NCBI GenBank assembly: GCA_027622975.1
Contig: JAQBVN010000007.1
Span: 1 to 64,000 of the forward strand
Length of the DNA: 64,000 bases
Source of the DNA: Bacteroidota bacterium
GTDB lineage: Bacteria; Bacteroidota; Bacteroidia; Flavobacteriales_D; Sanyastnellaceae
Direction of reading: 5' to 3'
Below the pieces are notes generated by a model. The model saw only the letters and a list, made by a program, of their open reading frames with translations. It ran no database searches and was not told where the DNA came from. The translations under genes were made by a program, and so were the position numbers. Each line of letters starts with the position of its first letter. Within the stretch, counting starts at the first letter, position 1. Shown here piece after piece: positions 26,398-36,158 of the stretch.

Positions 26398-28716
26398 ATG
26401 GCCAAAAATCTCGTCATAGTGGAGTCTCCCGCCAAAGCGAAAACCATCGAAGGCTACCTCGGGAAAGACTTCAAGGTGAAATCTTCCATGGGCCACATTC
26501 GAGACTTGGCCAAGGGAGATGACAGTGTCGACATTGACAACGATTTTACCCCGAAATATGAGGTGAGCCCCTCGTCGAGAAAAGTGGTCTCCGAGCTGAA
26601 AGGCTTGGCCAAAGACGCTGAGACTGTGTGGCTCGCGACGGATGAGGACCGCGAAGGGGAGGCCATCAGTTGGCACTTGATGGAGGCCTTGGGTTTGGCC
26701 CCAGAAAAGACCAAACGCATTGTCTTCTCAGAAATTACGAAACCTGCCATCCTCAAGGCCATCGAGCATCCACGTCAAGTGGACATTGACCTCGTCAACG
26801 CCCAACAAGCGCGGCGCATCCTGGATCGGTTGGTGGGATTTGAATTGAGTCCCGTGCTGTGGAGAAAGGTTCGCCCATCGTTGAGTGCAGGACGTGTTCA
26901 AAGTGTAGGGGTGCGCATCATTGTCGATCGCGAAAGGGAAATCGATGCTCACCAAGCCACGAGTTCCTTCAAAGTCGCCGGACATTTCTGGACAGGCGAT
27001 GCCAGCGTGAAAGCCAATTGCGCCACCTCCTTTTCCTCGGAATCCGAGGCCCGGGCATTTTTGGAAGATTGTCAACAGGCACATCATGTGGTGACGTCCC
27101 TCGAAACGAAGCCGGCCACCAAGAAGCCCACAGCTCCATTCACGACGTCGACCTTGCAACAGGAGGCTTCTCGAAAATTGGGTTTCAGCGTGTCTCGAAC
27201 GATGGGCGTGGCCCAAAAACTCTACGAAGCTGGTCGCATCACATACATGCGAACAGACTCGACCCATCTCAGTGATTTGGCCTTGGACGCAGCCGCCGCA
27301 GAAATCAGCAGGACCTTTGGCCAGGAATACGCACATCGTCGCACGTACACGTCATCAGCCAAGGGCGCACAAGAAGCCCACGAAGCCATTCGTCCAACTG
27401 ACATGGCGGCTTCTACCCTGCAAGGGACCCGCGAAGAGCAACGCCTGTATGACCTCATCTACAAGCGGACGCTGGCCTCACAGATGGCAGATGCCAACAT
27501 TGACAAGACGGTGGCCAAAATTTCCGTCTCAGGAAGGAGTGAAGAATTTGTTGCGCGTGGCGAGGTCATCACTTTTGAGGGCTTCCTCAAGCTCTATCTC
27601 GAGGGAACGGACGACGAGGACGGTGTGGATGAAACCACCAAGGACATGCTCCCTGCCATGCGTGAAGGCCAGGACATGGAGCGCCGAGAAATCACCGCAA
27701 CCCAGCGTTTCACGAAACATCCCGCGAGGTACACGGAGGCCAGTTTGGTCAAGCAACTCGAAGAACTCGGTATCGGACGCCCTTCGACTTATGCCTCCAC
27801 CATTGAGGTGATGCAGAAACGCGGATACGTGGTCAAAGAAGACCGCGAGGGCACCCCCCGTGATTATCGCATGCTAACCCTCAGCGGCCAAGGCATTGCT
27901 GAGGACACCAAAACGGAACAAGCGGGTCAAGAACGCGGAAAATTGTTCCCCACGGACATCGGTCTGGTGGTCAATGATTTTCTCCTTGAACATTTCCCTC
28001 AAATCCTCGACTATCACTTCACGGCTGGCGTTGAGGAGGAGTTTGACGTGATTGCGCGAGGCCAGATGGACTGGCGGGCCATGCTCAAGCAATTCTATAC
28101 TCCCTTCAAGGATCGGGTCGCCGACACCCTGGAGCATGCTGAACGCGCTTCGGGAGAACGAATTTTGGGCGTTCAGCCCGAAACAGGAGCCCAAGTACTC
28201 TGTCGCATTGGGCGCTACGGCCCCATGGCCCAAATTGGTGGGCCTGACGACGAGGAAAAGCAATTTGCCTCTCTGTTGCCCGGGCAGTCCATTGAAACGC
28301 TCACCTTGGATGAAGCCTTGGACCTGTTCAAGCTCCCGCGCACCTTGGGAGAGCACGACGGCAAAAAGGTCACAGCAGCCATCGGTCGCTTTGGACCCTA
28401 TGTCAGGTACGATGGAAAGTTTGTGTCTCTCAAGGCCGACGACGGAGATGACCCCTACACGGTCACGCTCGAACGTGCCATGGAACTGGTCCAAGCCAAA
28501 CTGGCAGCAGACGCCAAGGCCCTGATCAAGGCATTTGACGAAGACGAAGGGGTTCGCATTCTCGACGGGAGGTATGGGCCATACATCAAAGCCGGGCGCG
28601 TCAACGCCACAATTCCCAAGGGAGAGGATCCTGCCGGAATCACCTGGGAACGCGCCCAAGAATTGATCGAGGAAGCCAAAAACAATCCACGCCGAGGACG
28701 CAAGCGTTCCTCTTAA
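26398..28716 (+). CDS. topA: DNA topoisomerase I (type IA)
   Basis: A 772-residue enzyme that relaxes negative supercoils. It begins with the TOPRIM strand NLVIVESPAKAKTI; the acidic DEDREGEAISWHL motif follows near residue 80; GRVQSVGVRIIVDRE near 165; and the active-site tyrosine lies in ITYMRTDST (about 283). The C-terminus carries topoisomerase C-terminal repeats (about 610-750, GRYGPMAQIG, GRFGPYVRYDG, GRYGPYIKAG) without zinc-finger cysteines, ending in a basic RRGRKRSS tail. The ATG at 26398 fits the family start. It precedes the arginase-like gene and the T9SS operon on the same strand. Confidence 0.97.
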   Translation: MAKNLVIVESPAKAKTIEGYLGKDFKVKSSMGHIRDLAKGDDSVDIDNDFTPKYEVSPSSRKVVSELKGLAKDAETVWLATDEDREGEAISWHLMEALGLAPEKTKRIVFSEITKPAILKAIEHPRQVDIDLVNAQQARRILDRLVGFELSPVLWRKVRPSLSAGRVQSVGVRIIVDREREIDAHQATSSFKVAGHFWTGDASVKANCATSFSSESEARAFLEDCQQAHHVVTSLETKPATKKPTAPFTTSTLQQEASRKLGFSVSRTMGVAQKLYEAGRITYMRTDSTHLSDLALDAAAAEISRTFGQEYAHRRTYTSSAKGAQEAHEAIRPTDMAASTLQGTREEQRLYDLIYKRTLASQMADANIDKTVAKISVSGRSEEFVARGEVITFEGFLKLYLEGTDDEDGVDETTKDMLPAMREGQDMERREITATQRFTKHPARYTEASLVKQLEELGIGRPSTYASTIEVMQKRGYVVKEDREGTPRDYRMLTLSGQGIAEDTKTEQAGQERGKLFPTDIGLVVNDFLLEHFPQILDYHFTAGVEEEFDVIARGQMDWRAMLKQFYTPFKDRVADTLEHAERASGERILGVQPETGAQVLCRIGRYGPMAQIGGPDDEEKQFASLLPGQSIETLTLDEALDLFKLPRTLGEHDGKKVTAAIGRFGPYVRYDGKFVSLKADDGDDPYTVTLERAMELVQAKLAADAKALIKAFDEDEGVRILDGRYGPYIKAGRVNATIPKGEDPAGITWERAQELIEEAKNNPRRGRKRSS

Positions 28717-28830
28717 CCTTTCAGGGTCCTGGCTGCGGAAACTGCCTTGCATTCACATTTCGTTGTGAATCGTTGAAGGAACTGACGCGCTCAATTGGCG
28801 CCTGTTGCCTCGACCTTGCGGTCGTGCCAC

Positions 28831-30027
28831 ATGGCCACCCAAAGCCTGATTCCTATGTCCGACGGATTCCTCGACATGTTTGAACCGGCGCACCCGCCGG
28901 ACTTTTCCAACGCCGAAGGCGTGGCGCGAATCGCCGACCGCATCGAAACCCATCGTTTTGACCATCAACCCATGCTTGAAGGAGCGCGGGTCGCCATCTT
29001 TGGTGTCAATGATGGACGGCGTTCCGGCGACAACGAAGGGTGCGCCGCTGCGCCAGACGCCATTCGGCACTGGCTTTATCAACTCGTCCCCCCCAGCGCT
29101 TGGCAACCTACCCTCGATCTCGGCGACCTGCGAGCCGGAGCCGAAGAATCGGACACCCATGCAGCTGTTCAATCCGTTGTGGAGGAATTGGTGCAAATGG
29201 GCATCATCCCCATTGTCTTGGGTGGTGGTCATGATTTGACTGTACCCATGTACAAGGCCTTGGAAACAGTGGGGCGCCCCATCAACGTCGTGACTGTCGA
29301 TCCTCGCTTGGACTTTGGTGGAGACCCTTCATCGGTTCATTCGCGAAACCACATGAACGAGGTGGTGATGCATGAGCCCAACTATCTGTTTGACTACACC
29401 AATGTTGGGCATCAGGGCTACCTGACCGACCCAGACACGTTGGAGCTTCTCGATCGTTTGCAGTTTGAGGCCATCCGTTTGGGCACGTTGTTGCAGGACA
29501 TGAGGCAAGTCGAGCCCGTGGTAAGAAATGCCGACTTGGTCAGTATCGACGTGGCTTCCATCCGAGCATCGGACCATCCAGCCTCATGCCATGCGGGACC
29601 CAACGGCATGACAGCAGAGCATCTCTGCCAACTTGCGCGCTACATCGGAATGAGCGATCGCCTGCTCGCCATGGGGTTTTTTGAGCACAATCCCGACCTC
29701 GACGACAGAGGGCGTGGAGCCCATTTGATCGCCCAGGGCACGTGGCATGTCTTGGATGGAATCTTCAACCAAAAGGGAGATCACCCCAAGTGCAGCACAG
29801 AAGATTATCTCCGATATGTTGTCGCACTTCCCGGCGAAAATCACGAGATAGCCTTTCTCAAAAGTCCCAAAAGCGACCGCTGGTGGATGGACGTTCCTGT
29901 CCCGACGAAAGAAAAAAACAACCTTTTGCCCTCATTGCTCGTACCATGCACCTATGAAGAGTACGTCGAAGCTTCCGAGGGCAACCTTCCTGACCGTTGG
30001 TGGAGAACCTACCAGAAACTCGCATGA
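28831..30027 (+). CDS. Degenerate arginase/formimidoylglutamase family protein linked to the T9SS locus
   Basis: A 398-residue ureohydrolase-fold protein. The first metal motif is present as GGGHDLT (about 130). The second, DAHxD in active enzymes, reads DPRLD (about 158), and the third, SxDxDxxDP, reads SIDVASIRA (about 240). Two of the six usual manganese ligands are therefore replaced (His to Arg, Asp to Ala). A conserved stretch PNGMTAEHLCQLARYIGMSD follows. Related Bacteroidota proteins near gldK are often annotated as formimidoylglutamase (from memory), but the ligand losses argue for a pseudoenzyme or altered site. There is no hut gene nearby. The start may instead be the ATG at 28855. 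It lies 136 bases before the porP-like gene. Confidence 0.75.
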   Translation: MATQSLIPMSDGFLDMFEPAHPPDFSNAEGVARIADRIETHRFDHQPMLEGARVAIFGVNDGRRSGDNEGCAAAPDAIRHWLYQLVPPSAWQPTLDLGDLRAGAEESDTHAAVQSVVEELVQMGIIPIVLGGGHDLTVPMYKALETVGRPINVVTVDPRLDFGGDPSSVHSRNHMNEVVMHEPNYLFDYTNVGHQGYLTDPDTLELLDRLQFEAIRLGTLLQDMRQVEPVVRNADLVSIDVASIRASDHPASCHAGPNGMTAEHLCQLARYIGMSDRLLAMGFFEHNPDLDDRGRGAHLIAQGTWHVLDGIFNQKGDHPKCSTEDYLRYVVALPGENHEIAFLKSPKSDRWWMDVPVPTKEKNNLLPSLLVPCTYEEYVEASEGNLPDRWWRTYQKLA

Positions 30028-30080
30028 CCATGGTCACGTCCATTCCCCCAACTCTGAGATGAGAAGTTTGCGGAAAGCCC

Positions 30081-30108
30081 TTGCACATTGGGAAAATCCC
30101 TATATTAG
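30081..30108 (+). promoter_or_regulatory. Promoter of the porP-gldKLMN operon
   Basis: TTG at 30081-30083 and TATATTAG at 30101-30108 (7 of 8 to TAnnTTTG) are separated by 17 bases, the spacing expected for Bacteroidota promoters. The leader to the ATG at 30164 would be about 50 bases. Confidence 0.45.
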
Positions 30109-30163
30109 CCAACCTCTGCGTACCTGCGTAGAGAATCAACCTGCTGAAAACCAACGTGATAAG

Positions 30164-31126
30164 ATGATTCGCAACGTCTTTTTAGGCCTTTGTTTCGCCT
30201 CGCTGACCATAGGTCCATTGTCTGCACAACAGGACCCGCAATTCACCCAATGGTTCAATGACCTTGCCGCCTTCAACATTGGAGCTGCTGGGCAAGATGA
30301 TTTGGTGCATGTGAATGCTTGGTACCGCAACCAATGGATGGGGCTCAACAAGGCACCTGTCACCACCATGATCAACGTGCATTCTGCCGTCGATTTCATT
30401 CCTGGGGCTCTCGGTTTTCAATTGTACCAAGATGAGATCGGCCAGGAATCCAACACCATGGTGAAACTCGGATATGCATACCAGCTCGCTCCCCTCTCCA
30501 ATGGAGCCAAATTGGGCGTGGGATTGTCTGCATCCTTGTTCAGCAAAAGCTTTGATGCCCTTTGGATTGCTGTAGATGGTGTGGCGAACGACCCCGCCAT
30601 TCCCGACGCTTCTGGTTCCGGGACGTCGACAGACATCGACTTGGGTGTCTTTTTAAACAAGCCCAACGAATACTATGCTGGCCTCTCGGTCACGCACGTT
30701 GCTGAGGTTCAAATGGCATCACTCAACATTGTTCCCACCCGACATTTCTATTTGATGGGTGGGTACAACTACCCATTGTCAGGTGACGAATTGATTCTTC
30801 GGTCCAATGTGCTTGCAAAAAGTGATCTCAACGCCACAGCACTCGACCTGAACGTCAATGTGCTATGGAGTGACATGGTGTGGGGAGGTTTGACCTTCCG
30901 GCCTGGCGACGCTGTGGCCCCTGTTGCTGGTTTCCAATACCGCACCTCGAAAAAAGAAGGAATTACCTCGAGTACCCAAGTCTTCAAAGTGGGGTACTCC
31001 TATGATGCGACCTTGAGTGAATTGAGTTCCTACAGCACCGGTTCACACGAACTCTTTTTGTCCTACTGTTTCAAGTTCATCACAACGCCCATCGAAAACA
31101 AGTACGCAAACCCGCGATTCTTGTAA
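30164..31126 (+). CDS. PorP/SprF family type IX secretion outer-membrane protein
   Basis: A 320-residue protein with a signal peptide (1-21, ending LSAQ) followed by QDPQFTQWFNDLAAFNIGAAG, the characteristic N-terminus of PorP/SprF proteins, and a beta-barrel that ends in a strand with SYCFKF plus a short tail. These proteins anchor T9SS components or cargo at the outer membrane. It is the first gene of the gldKLMN operon, as in many Bacteroidota where the PorP homologue precedes porK/gldK. Whether it behaves as PorP (core) or as a dedicated SprF partner cannot be told from sequence alone. Confidence 0.88.
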   Translation: MIRNVFLGLCFASLTIGPLSAQQDPQFTQWFNDLAAFNIGAAGQDDLVHVNAWYRNQWMGLNKAPVTTMINVHSAVDFIPGALGFQLYQDEIGQESNTMVKLGYAYQLAPLSNGAKLGVGLSASLFSKSFDALWIAVDGVANDPAIPDASGSGTSTDIDLGVFLNKPNEYYAGLSVTHVAEVQMASLNIVPTRHFYLMGGYNYPLSGDELILRSNVLAKSDLNATALDLNVNVLWSDMVWGGLTFRPGDAVAPVAGFQYRTSKKEGITSSTQVFKVGYSYDATLSELSSYSTGSHELFLSYCFKFITTPIENKYANPRFL

Positions 31127-31187
31127 GACACACGAAACCATGTCTTCGAGGCGTTGTATCCATATCAATCTGCTAGAAAACCATTCC

Positions 31188-32558
31188 ATGAAACAATTCC
31201 TGATGATCCTGTTCGCCCCGCTGTTGATGGTGGGGTGCATCATGGGGCCCCAGGGAGAATTGGTGGGTGTTCAAAACCGCCAATACTGGGAGCAGTCCAA
31301 CCCGTTTGGGATGAACTACATCCACTTTGGGTCCTACACCATGGGCCCAAGTGATCAAGATGTACCGTTTGCCTTGAACACAAGGTCGAAAACTGTGACC
31401 ATCCCTCCATTCTACATGGACGTGCACGAAATCACGAACAACGAATACAGGCAATTTGTCTTCTACGTGCGTGACTCGTTGTTTCTCCAAACCCTCGCAG
31501 ACAACGACGACGATCGATACTACATCGCGGAAAATGACCGCGGACAGGAACTCGATCGTTTCATCGACAAAGGATTTGTGTTGAATTGGGAAGAACCCAT
31601 CGACTGGCAGGATGAAGACATTTTCGATCTCCTGTACGACGAATTCTACTTGCAAGGCTCAGATCAGTTCTACAACCGCAGAGAAGTGGATACGCGAAAA
31701 CTGAACTTCACGTATTTCTGGGTCAATCTGGATGCTGCTGCAAGCAACAACACGAGCGACATGGTGGAATATGGCGTTGAGAATGAGATCAGCCAGCTCC
31801 ACAGCACCCGACGCCACAGCGATCGCGCCCAATTTGTGATTCGTGAGACCATCAACGTGTACCCTGACACCTTGGTTTGGATTCATGATCATACGTATGC
31901 ATACAACGAGCCGCTGGCCGAGATGTATTTCTACCACAATGCATACGACGACTATCCCGTAGTGGGTGTGACTTGGGGTCAAGCGAAAGCATTCAATGCT
32001 TGGAGAACCCAAATCATGAACGAGTGGAAGCAGAAGAACGGCGAACCCTACGTTCAGAAATTCCGCCTGCCTTCAGAAGCTGAATGGGAATACGCTGCCA
32101 GAGGTGGCCGTGATTTGGCCCCATTCCCTTGGGGTGGCCCCTATGCTCGGAACCAACAAGGCTGTGTCCTGGCAAATTTCAAACCCATGCGTGGTGACTA
32201 CGTGGAAGATGCCAATGCCTACACCGCTCCTGTTGAATCGTACAGTCCCAATGACTACGGGCTCTACAACATGAGTGGAAACGTCGCCGAGTGGACCAAC
32301 ACAGCCTTTGACGAAACGGTCTATGACTTTTCCTGGGACTTGGCACCTGACTATGTCTACCATGCCAAAGTGGATGACCCGCCTGCCTTGAAGCGGAAAG
32401 TCATTCGCGGTGGATCGTGGAAGGACATTGGTTATTACTGCCAAACAGGCACACGCACCTATGAATACAGTGACACCGCCAAGGCGTACATAGGTTTCCG
32501 TTCTGTCATGTCATACCTCGGCCGCGGCAAGTCCGGGTTGCCCGAAGAATGGAATTGA
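31188..32558 (+). CDS. gldK: T9SS outer-membrane ring lipoprotein GldK/PorK
   Basis: A 456-residue lipoprotein: signal peptide with lipobox LMVGC (cysteine about 16), then a formylglycine-generating-enzyme-like (sulfatase-modifying factor) fold with the motifs FYMDVHEITNNEYRQFV (about 80), PVVGVTWGQAKAFNAWR, FRLPSEAEWEYAARGG (about 300), YNMSGNVAEW (about 360) and VIRGGSWKD (about 405). GldK forms a ring with GldN under the outer membrane. The ATG at 31188 was chosen because it gives a proper lipoprotein signal. It lies 61 bases after the porP-like gene. Confidence 0.95.
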   Translation: MKQFLMILFAPLLMVGCIMGPQGELVGVQNRQYWEQSNPFGMNYIHFGSYTMGPSDQDVPFALNTRSKTVTIPPFYMDVHEITNNEYRQFVFYVRDSLFLQTLADNDDDRYYIAENDRGQELDRFIDKGFVLNWEEPIDWQDEDIFDLLYDEFYLQGSDQFYNRREVDTRKLNFTYFWVNLDAAASNNTSDMVEYGVENEISQLHSTRRHSDRAQFVIRETINVYPDTLVWIHDHTYAYNEPLAEMYFYHNAYDDYPVVGVTWGQAKAFNAWRTQIMNEWKQKNGEPYVQKFRLPSEAEWEYAARGGRDLAPFPWGGPYARNQQGCVLANFKPMRGDYVEDANAYTAPVESYSPNDYGLYNMSGNVAEWTNTAFDETVYDFSWDLAPDYVYHAKVDDPPALKRKVIRGGSWKDIGYYCQTGTRTYEYSDTAKAYIGFRSVMSYLGRGKSGLPEEWN

Positions 32559-32656
32559 TCTCCACAGTGCGTTTTGAAACCGCGCACTAGAAACACACAC
32601 CAAAACCAACCTGCACAGCGTTCTCGCTGACATTGAAACCAACAAAATCCAACACC

Positions 32657-33412
32657 ATGAAACCAGGAAGCAAGCAGTGGAAAAACTTTATGGCCAAACT
32701 CTACGGATGGGGTGCCGCCATTGTGATTGTCGGCGCATTGTTCAAAATCCAACACTGGGAAGGTGCAGGCTTGATGCTCATCCTTGGTTTGGGAACTGAA
32801 GCCTTCATTTTCTTCATGTCTGCGTTCGAGAAGCCTCATGAGGAACCGGATTGGTCTTTGGTGTATCCTCAATTGGCCACGGGTGAAGGGGCGGAAAAGT
32901 CTCCTACCCAGCAACTCGATGACATGCTGGCGAAGTCCAACATCGACAGCAGCTTGATTGAGAAACTCGGAAATGGCATGCGTCACTTGGGCGAACAGGC
33001 CTCCAAAATGGGAGAGGTTGCAGACGCTTCAGTGGCAACCAAAGAATACAGCGATGCGTTGGTCAAGGCCTCCAACAGAGTGGATACATTGAGTTCCACG
33101 TATGAAGAGGTGAGCCAAAGCCTGACGGGTCTGGTGCAAGCAAGCAGTGAGGGCACCCAAGCTGGAGCCGGTTTGGCCAGAATGAATGAGAATCTGAGCT
33201 CATTGAACACCATGTACGAAAGCCAGTTGCAGCAGCTGGAGCAAAACAAAGCGCTCTTTGCGGGCATGGGTGAACTCGTTCAAAATCTCAACGACTCCAT
33301 TGAAGACACCAAAGTCTACAAGGAGAACATCTCAGAGCTGGCGAAGAACCTTGCCTCTCTCAACACCGTGTATGGAAACATGTTGAATGCCATGGGTGGC
33401 GGTCGCAGCTGA
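32657..33412 (+). CDS. gldL: T9SS inner-membrane motor protein GldL/PorL
   Basis: A 251-residue inner-membrane protein with two N-terminal membrane helices (LYGWGAAIVIVGALFKI and MLILGLGTEAFIFFMSAF, about 15-60) that include the conserved KIQHWEG loop and a glutamate within the second helix, then a cytoplasmic coiled-coil domain (about 90-250). GldL forms the pentameric stator-like core with the GldM dimer and uses proton motive force to drive T9SS and gliding. It is 10 bases upstream of gldM. The first ATG of the longer frame is 24 bases upstream; the shorter start fits the family. Confidence 0.95.
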   Translation: MKPGSKQWKNFMAKLYGWGAAIVIVGALFKIQHWEGAGLMLILGLGTEAFIFFMSAFEKPHEEPDWSLVYPQLATGEGAEKSPTQQLDDMLAKSNIDSSLIEKLGNGMRHLGEQASKMGEVADASVATKEYSDALVKASNRVDTLSSTYEEVSQSLTGLVQASSEGTQAGAGLARMNENLSSLNTMYESQLQQLEQNKALFAGMGELVQNLNDSIEDTKVYKENISELAKNLASLNTVYGNMLNAMGGGRS

Positions 33413-33422
33413 TTGAGAAACC

Positions 33423-35174
33423 ATGGCTGGAGGAAAAGAAACACCGCGTCAGAAGATGATCGGGATGATGTACCTCGTCCTGACCGCACTTTTGGCCTTG
33501 AACATCTCCAAAGAAGTCTTGAACGGCTTCGTCAAAGTGGAGCGCGGTCTCATTCAAACACAGGAGACCCTGAAAGAAAAATCACTTCAATCCTTCTCTG
33601 AGATTGAATCGCGAATGATTGTCAACCAAACCAAGGTTGCACCCTTTCACGAGCAAGCCGTCCAAGTGAAAGAAGCCAGCGAGACATTGCGAGCCCACAT
33701 GCAGGAGCTCAAAGCACGCACCATGGCGTATTCACAGGGGGCCTACGATGCAGCAGAATCCAATGGGATGAAACCCTACTTGGATTTGGATGACGAAGGG
33801 TATCCCATGTGTGTGGCACTGGATGCCAAGGACGAAGAAGGTGAAGACCTGATCAAGCAAAAGGATGAGTACACAAACGTGACTCGGTTCTTGTATGGCG
33901 AAAACATTGCCGAACCCAAGGACGGAGAGTGGTCAGCTCGCGACTTGCGAAACAAATTAGAAGCTTACCGCGACATGCTGAAAAGCATCTCATTCTCCGA
34001 CGCCAACGGGAATCGCATTGAACTCCCCAATGGATTGCAATTGTCCATTGACGAGCGTTTTCAGTTTCCCAATGAAATTGAGTCGGACAAGGAGGTCACC
34101 TGGGAATTTGCCAACTTCCACGACAATCCCTTGGCTGCTGTCATGCCGATCATGTCCAAGCTCATCATCGATGTGCAGGATGCCGAGCATGACGTGTTGT
34201 CCTTCCTCCTGAGCGGCATTGACGGCAAATCGTTCAAGGTGAACAAATTCGTCCCCTTGGTGGTGCCGGAGTCCAACTACGTGCTTCGTGGGGACAGCAT
34301 TCGGGCGAAGGTCATGCTGGCCGCTTTTGACAACACCAACATCCCTGACATGTACTTGAGCGAAGAACCATGGGACGGTGATTCTACGGCCATCTTTGAC
34401 TTCAATGGCACGCCCACCCTACCCGTGGATCGCGGAACGGGATTCGGGACATTCCAAGCGTCTACACGGAGTTTATCCCTTGGTGAACACCAATTCAAGG
34501 GTTTGGTGCGATTCCGAGATACCGACGGATCCTACAAGGACTATCAGGTGCTGACTGACCCCATCACGGTCGCTGAGCCCGCTTTGGTGGTGTCGCCATC
34601 GAAAATGAATGTCTTTTACCGAGGGTTGCCCAATCCCGTAGAAATTTCAGTTCCAGGGGTACCACAGGACAAAATTGAGGTGCGAATCGATGGGGGACAC
34701 AAGCTTGTCCGTCAATCGGATGGAACTTACGTCGTTGAGGCCAACGCCAATACCCAGGTGAAAGAAGCCAACATCACTGTGACTGCAGAATTGCCCGATG
34801 GATCCAAAAAGTCTCTTCCGGCAAAGAATTTCCGGGTCAAACGAATTCCTGACCCAGTGGTGAACTGGCTTGGCAACAATTCCGTGAAAGGCACCATCAA
34901 AATGTCAGAAGTTCAGGCTTTCGCTCCCTTGAACGCTGCGATGGAAAATTTCGATTTCGAATTCCGAGCACGGGTCAAAAAATTCACTTTGCTCATTGTT
35001 CGAAGTGGCCAAGTGTCTGAGCTCACCTCCAACTCCAACCAGTTCACATCGGACATGAAGGATGCCCTTGGACGTCTGAGAGCGGGAGACAACATCTATT
35101 TCACCAACATTTTGGTGACGATGCCCGACGGCGACAGACCCGTGGCACCTCTTACCTTGAAAATCATCAACTAA
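33423..35174 (+). CDS. gldM: T9SS motor protein GldM/PorM
   Basis: A 583-residue protein with a short cytoplasmic N-terminus (GGKETPRQKMIGMM), a single membrane helix (YLVLTALLALNISKEVL, about 17-33) and a long periplasmic part of four domains that reaches the GldK/GldN ring. GldM pairs with GldL to turn proton flow into motion. It is somewhat longer than the roughly 515 residues I recall for flavobacterial GldM. It is 6 bases upstream of gldN. Confidence 0.95.
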   Translation: MAGGKETPRQKMIGMMYLVLTALLALNISKEVLNGFVKVERGLIQTQETLKEKSLQSFSEIESRMIVNQTKVAPFHEQAVQVKEASETLRAHMQELKARTMAYSQGAYDAAESNGMKPYLDLDDEGYPMCVALDAKDEEGEDLIKQKDEYTNVTRFLYGENIAEPKDGEWSARDLRNKLEAYRDMLKSISFSDANGNRIELPNGLQLSIDERFQFPNEIESDKEVTWEFANFHDNPLAAVMPIMSKLIIDVQDAEHDVLSFLLSGIDGKSFKVNKFVPLVVPESNYVLRGDSIRAKVMLAAFDNTNIPDMYLSEEPWDGDSTAIFDFNGTPTLPVDRGTGFGTFQASTRSLSLGEHQFKGLVRFRDTDGSYKDYQVLTDPITVAEPALVVSPSKMNVFYRGLPNPVEISVPGVPQDKIEVRIDGGHKLVRQSDGTYVVEANANTQVKEANITVTAELPDGSKKSLPAKNFRVKRIPDPVVNWLGNNSVKGTIKMSEVQAFAPLNAAMENFDFEFRARVKKFTLLIVRSGQVSELTSNSNQFTSDMKDALGRLRAGDNIYFTNILVTMPDGDRPVAPLTLKIIN

Positions 35175-35180
35175 CGTCTC

Positions 35181-36044
35181 ATGCGCCAGACAATCTTGTA
35201 CACCTGTGCTTGGCTCGCTCTGCTTTTGGCAGGTGCCTTTGTGCCAACCCACGCACAATCTGTCTTGGATGGAGCCTACGTGAAGGAAACCAACCTGACC
35301 AAACGCGTCATCCCTTACCCCTACCTGAGGGAAGCAGACGTGATGTACAAACGTCGTATTTGGCAAGACATTGATCTTCGTCAGAAGTTCAATCACCCAT
35401 TTTACTTCCCCTTGACCCCCATTCAGGATCGCAAGAACTTGTTCGACGTGATCATGAACGCCATTGAGGTTGAGGGCTCCATCGTTCCCTACTACGCAGG
35501 ACCTCTCGGCGAACAAGATGAGTTCCAGGAAAAAATGCTTCCAGGTTCTCCCAAATGGAAAAATGCCGTGGGGACCATGAACTATGTGGCCCAAACGGAT
35601 GAATACGGAGAGCGCACGGGTGATTTTGATTCAACGTGGGTGAGGGTGACGGCTCAAGAGGTTACGCGTTACCGCATCAAGGAAGAATGGATTTGGGACA
35701 AGCAACGCAGCGAACGCTACGTGCGAATCATCGGCATTGCCCCATTGAAAGAGAAATACAAGGATGGTGTGAGCATTGGATATCAGCCACTGTTTTGGCT
35801 TTACTATCCCGAGTGTCGCTACGTCTTTGCCAACAGCGAAGTGTACAACATGTTCAATGACGCCCAGAGACGGACCTACGAGGACCTGTTCCAAAAGCGC
35901 TATTTCTCGAGCTACATCGTCAAGCAGGACAATTCATTTGACCGATTGATTGTGGATTATGCCTTGGGTACCGATGCCTTGGCCGAATCTGAGAGAATTC
36001 AACGAGAATTGTTCAATCTCGAACACGACATGTGGCATTACTAA
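35181..36044 (+). CDS. gldN: T9SS ring protein GldN/PorN
   Basis: A 287-residue periplasmic protein with a signal peptide (1-25, ending THAQ). Typical GldN stretches are RVIPYPYLREADVMYKRRIW (about 45), FYFPLTPIQDRKNLFDVI and EEWIWDKQRSERYVRIIGIAP (about 170), and ECRYVFANSEVYN. GldN binds GldK to form the ring at the outer membrane. It is the last gene of the operon; an intrinsic terminator follows 50 bases later. Confidence 0.95.
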   Translation: MRQTILYTCAWLALLLAGAFVPTHAQSVLDGAYVKETNLTKRVIPYPYLREADVMYKRRIWQDIDLRQKFNHPFYFPLTPIQDRKNLFDVIMNAIEVEGSIVPYYAGPLGEQDEFQEKMLPGSPKWKNAVGTMNYVAQTDEYGERTGDFDSTWVRVTAQEVTRYRIKEEWIWDKQRSERYVRIIGIAPLKEKYKDGVSIGYQPLFWLYYPECRYVFANSEVYNMFNDAQRRTYEDLFQKRYFSSYIVKQDNSFDRLIVDYALGTDALAESERIQRELFNLEHDMWHY

Positions 36045-36094
36045 GTGCCAACGACATCAACCCAAGTCTGAACAAAGCTGGGTGTTCACCTTTG

Positions 36095-36122
36095 AAAGGG
36101 GCCGCAAGTGCGGCCCTTTTCT
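36095..36122 (+). terminator. Intrinsic terminator of the porP-gldKLMN operon
   Basis: Arms 36095-36105 and 36110-36120 form an 11-bp stem (one G-T pair) with an AAGT loop and end in TTTTC. Confidence 0.88.
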
Positions 36123-36158
36123 TGTACCATCCATCCGGAAGTGCGAACTTGCGCGCCC

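Noticed and set aside
28751-28770. Hairpin ATTCACA/TGTGAAT after topA as a terminator
   Set aside because: The 7-bp AT-rich stem is weak and no T-run follows.
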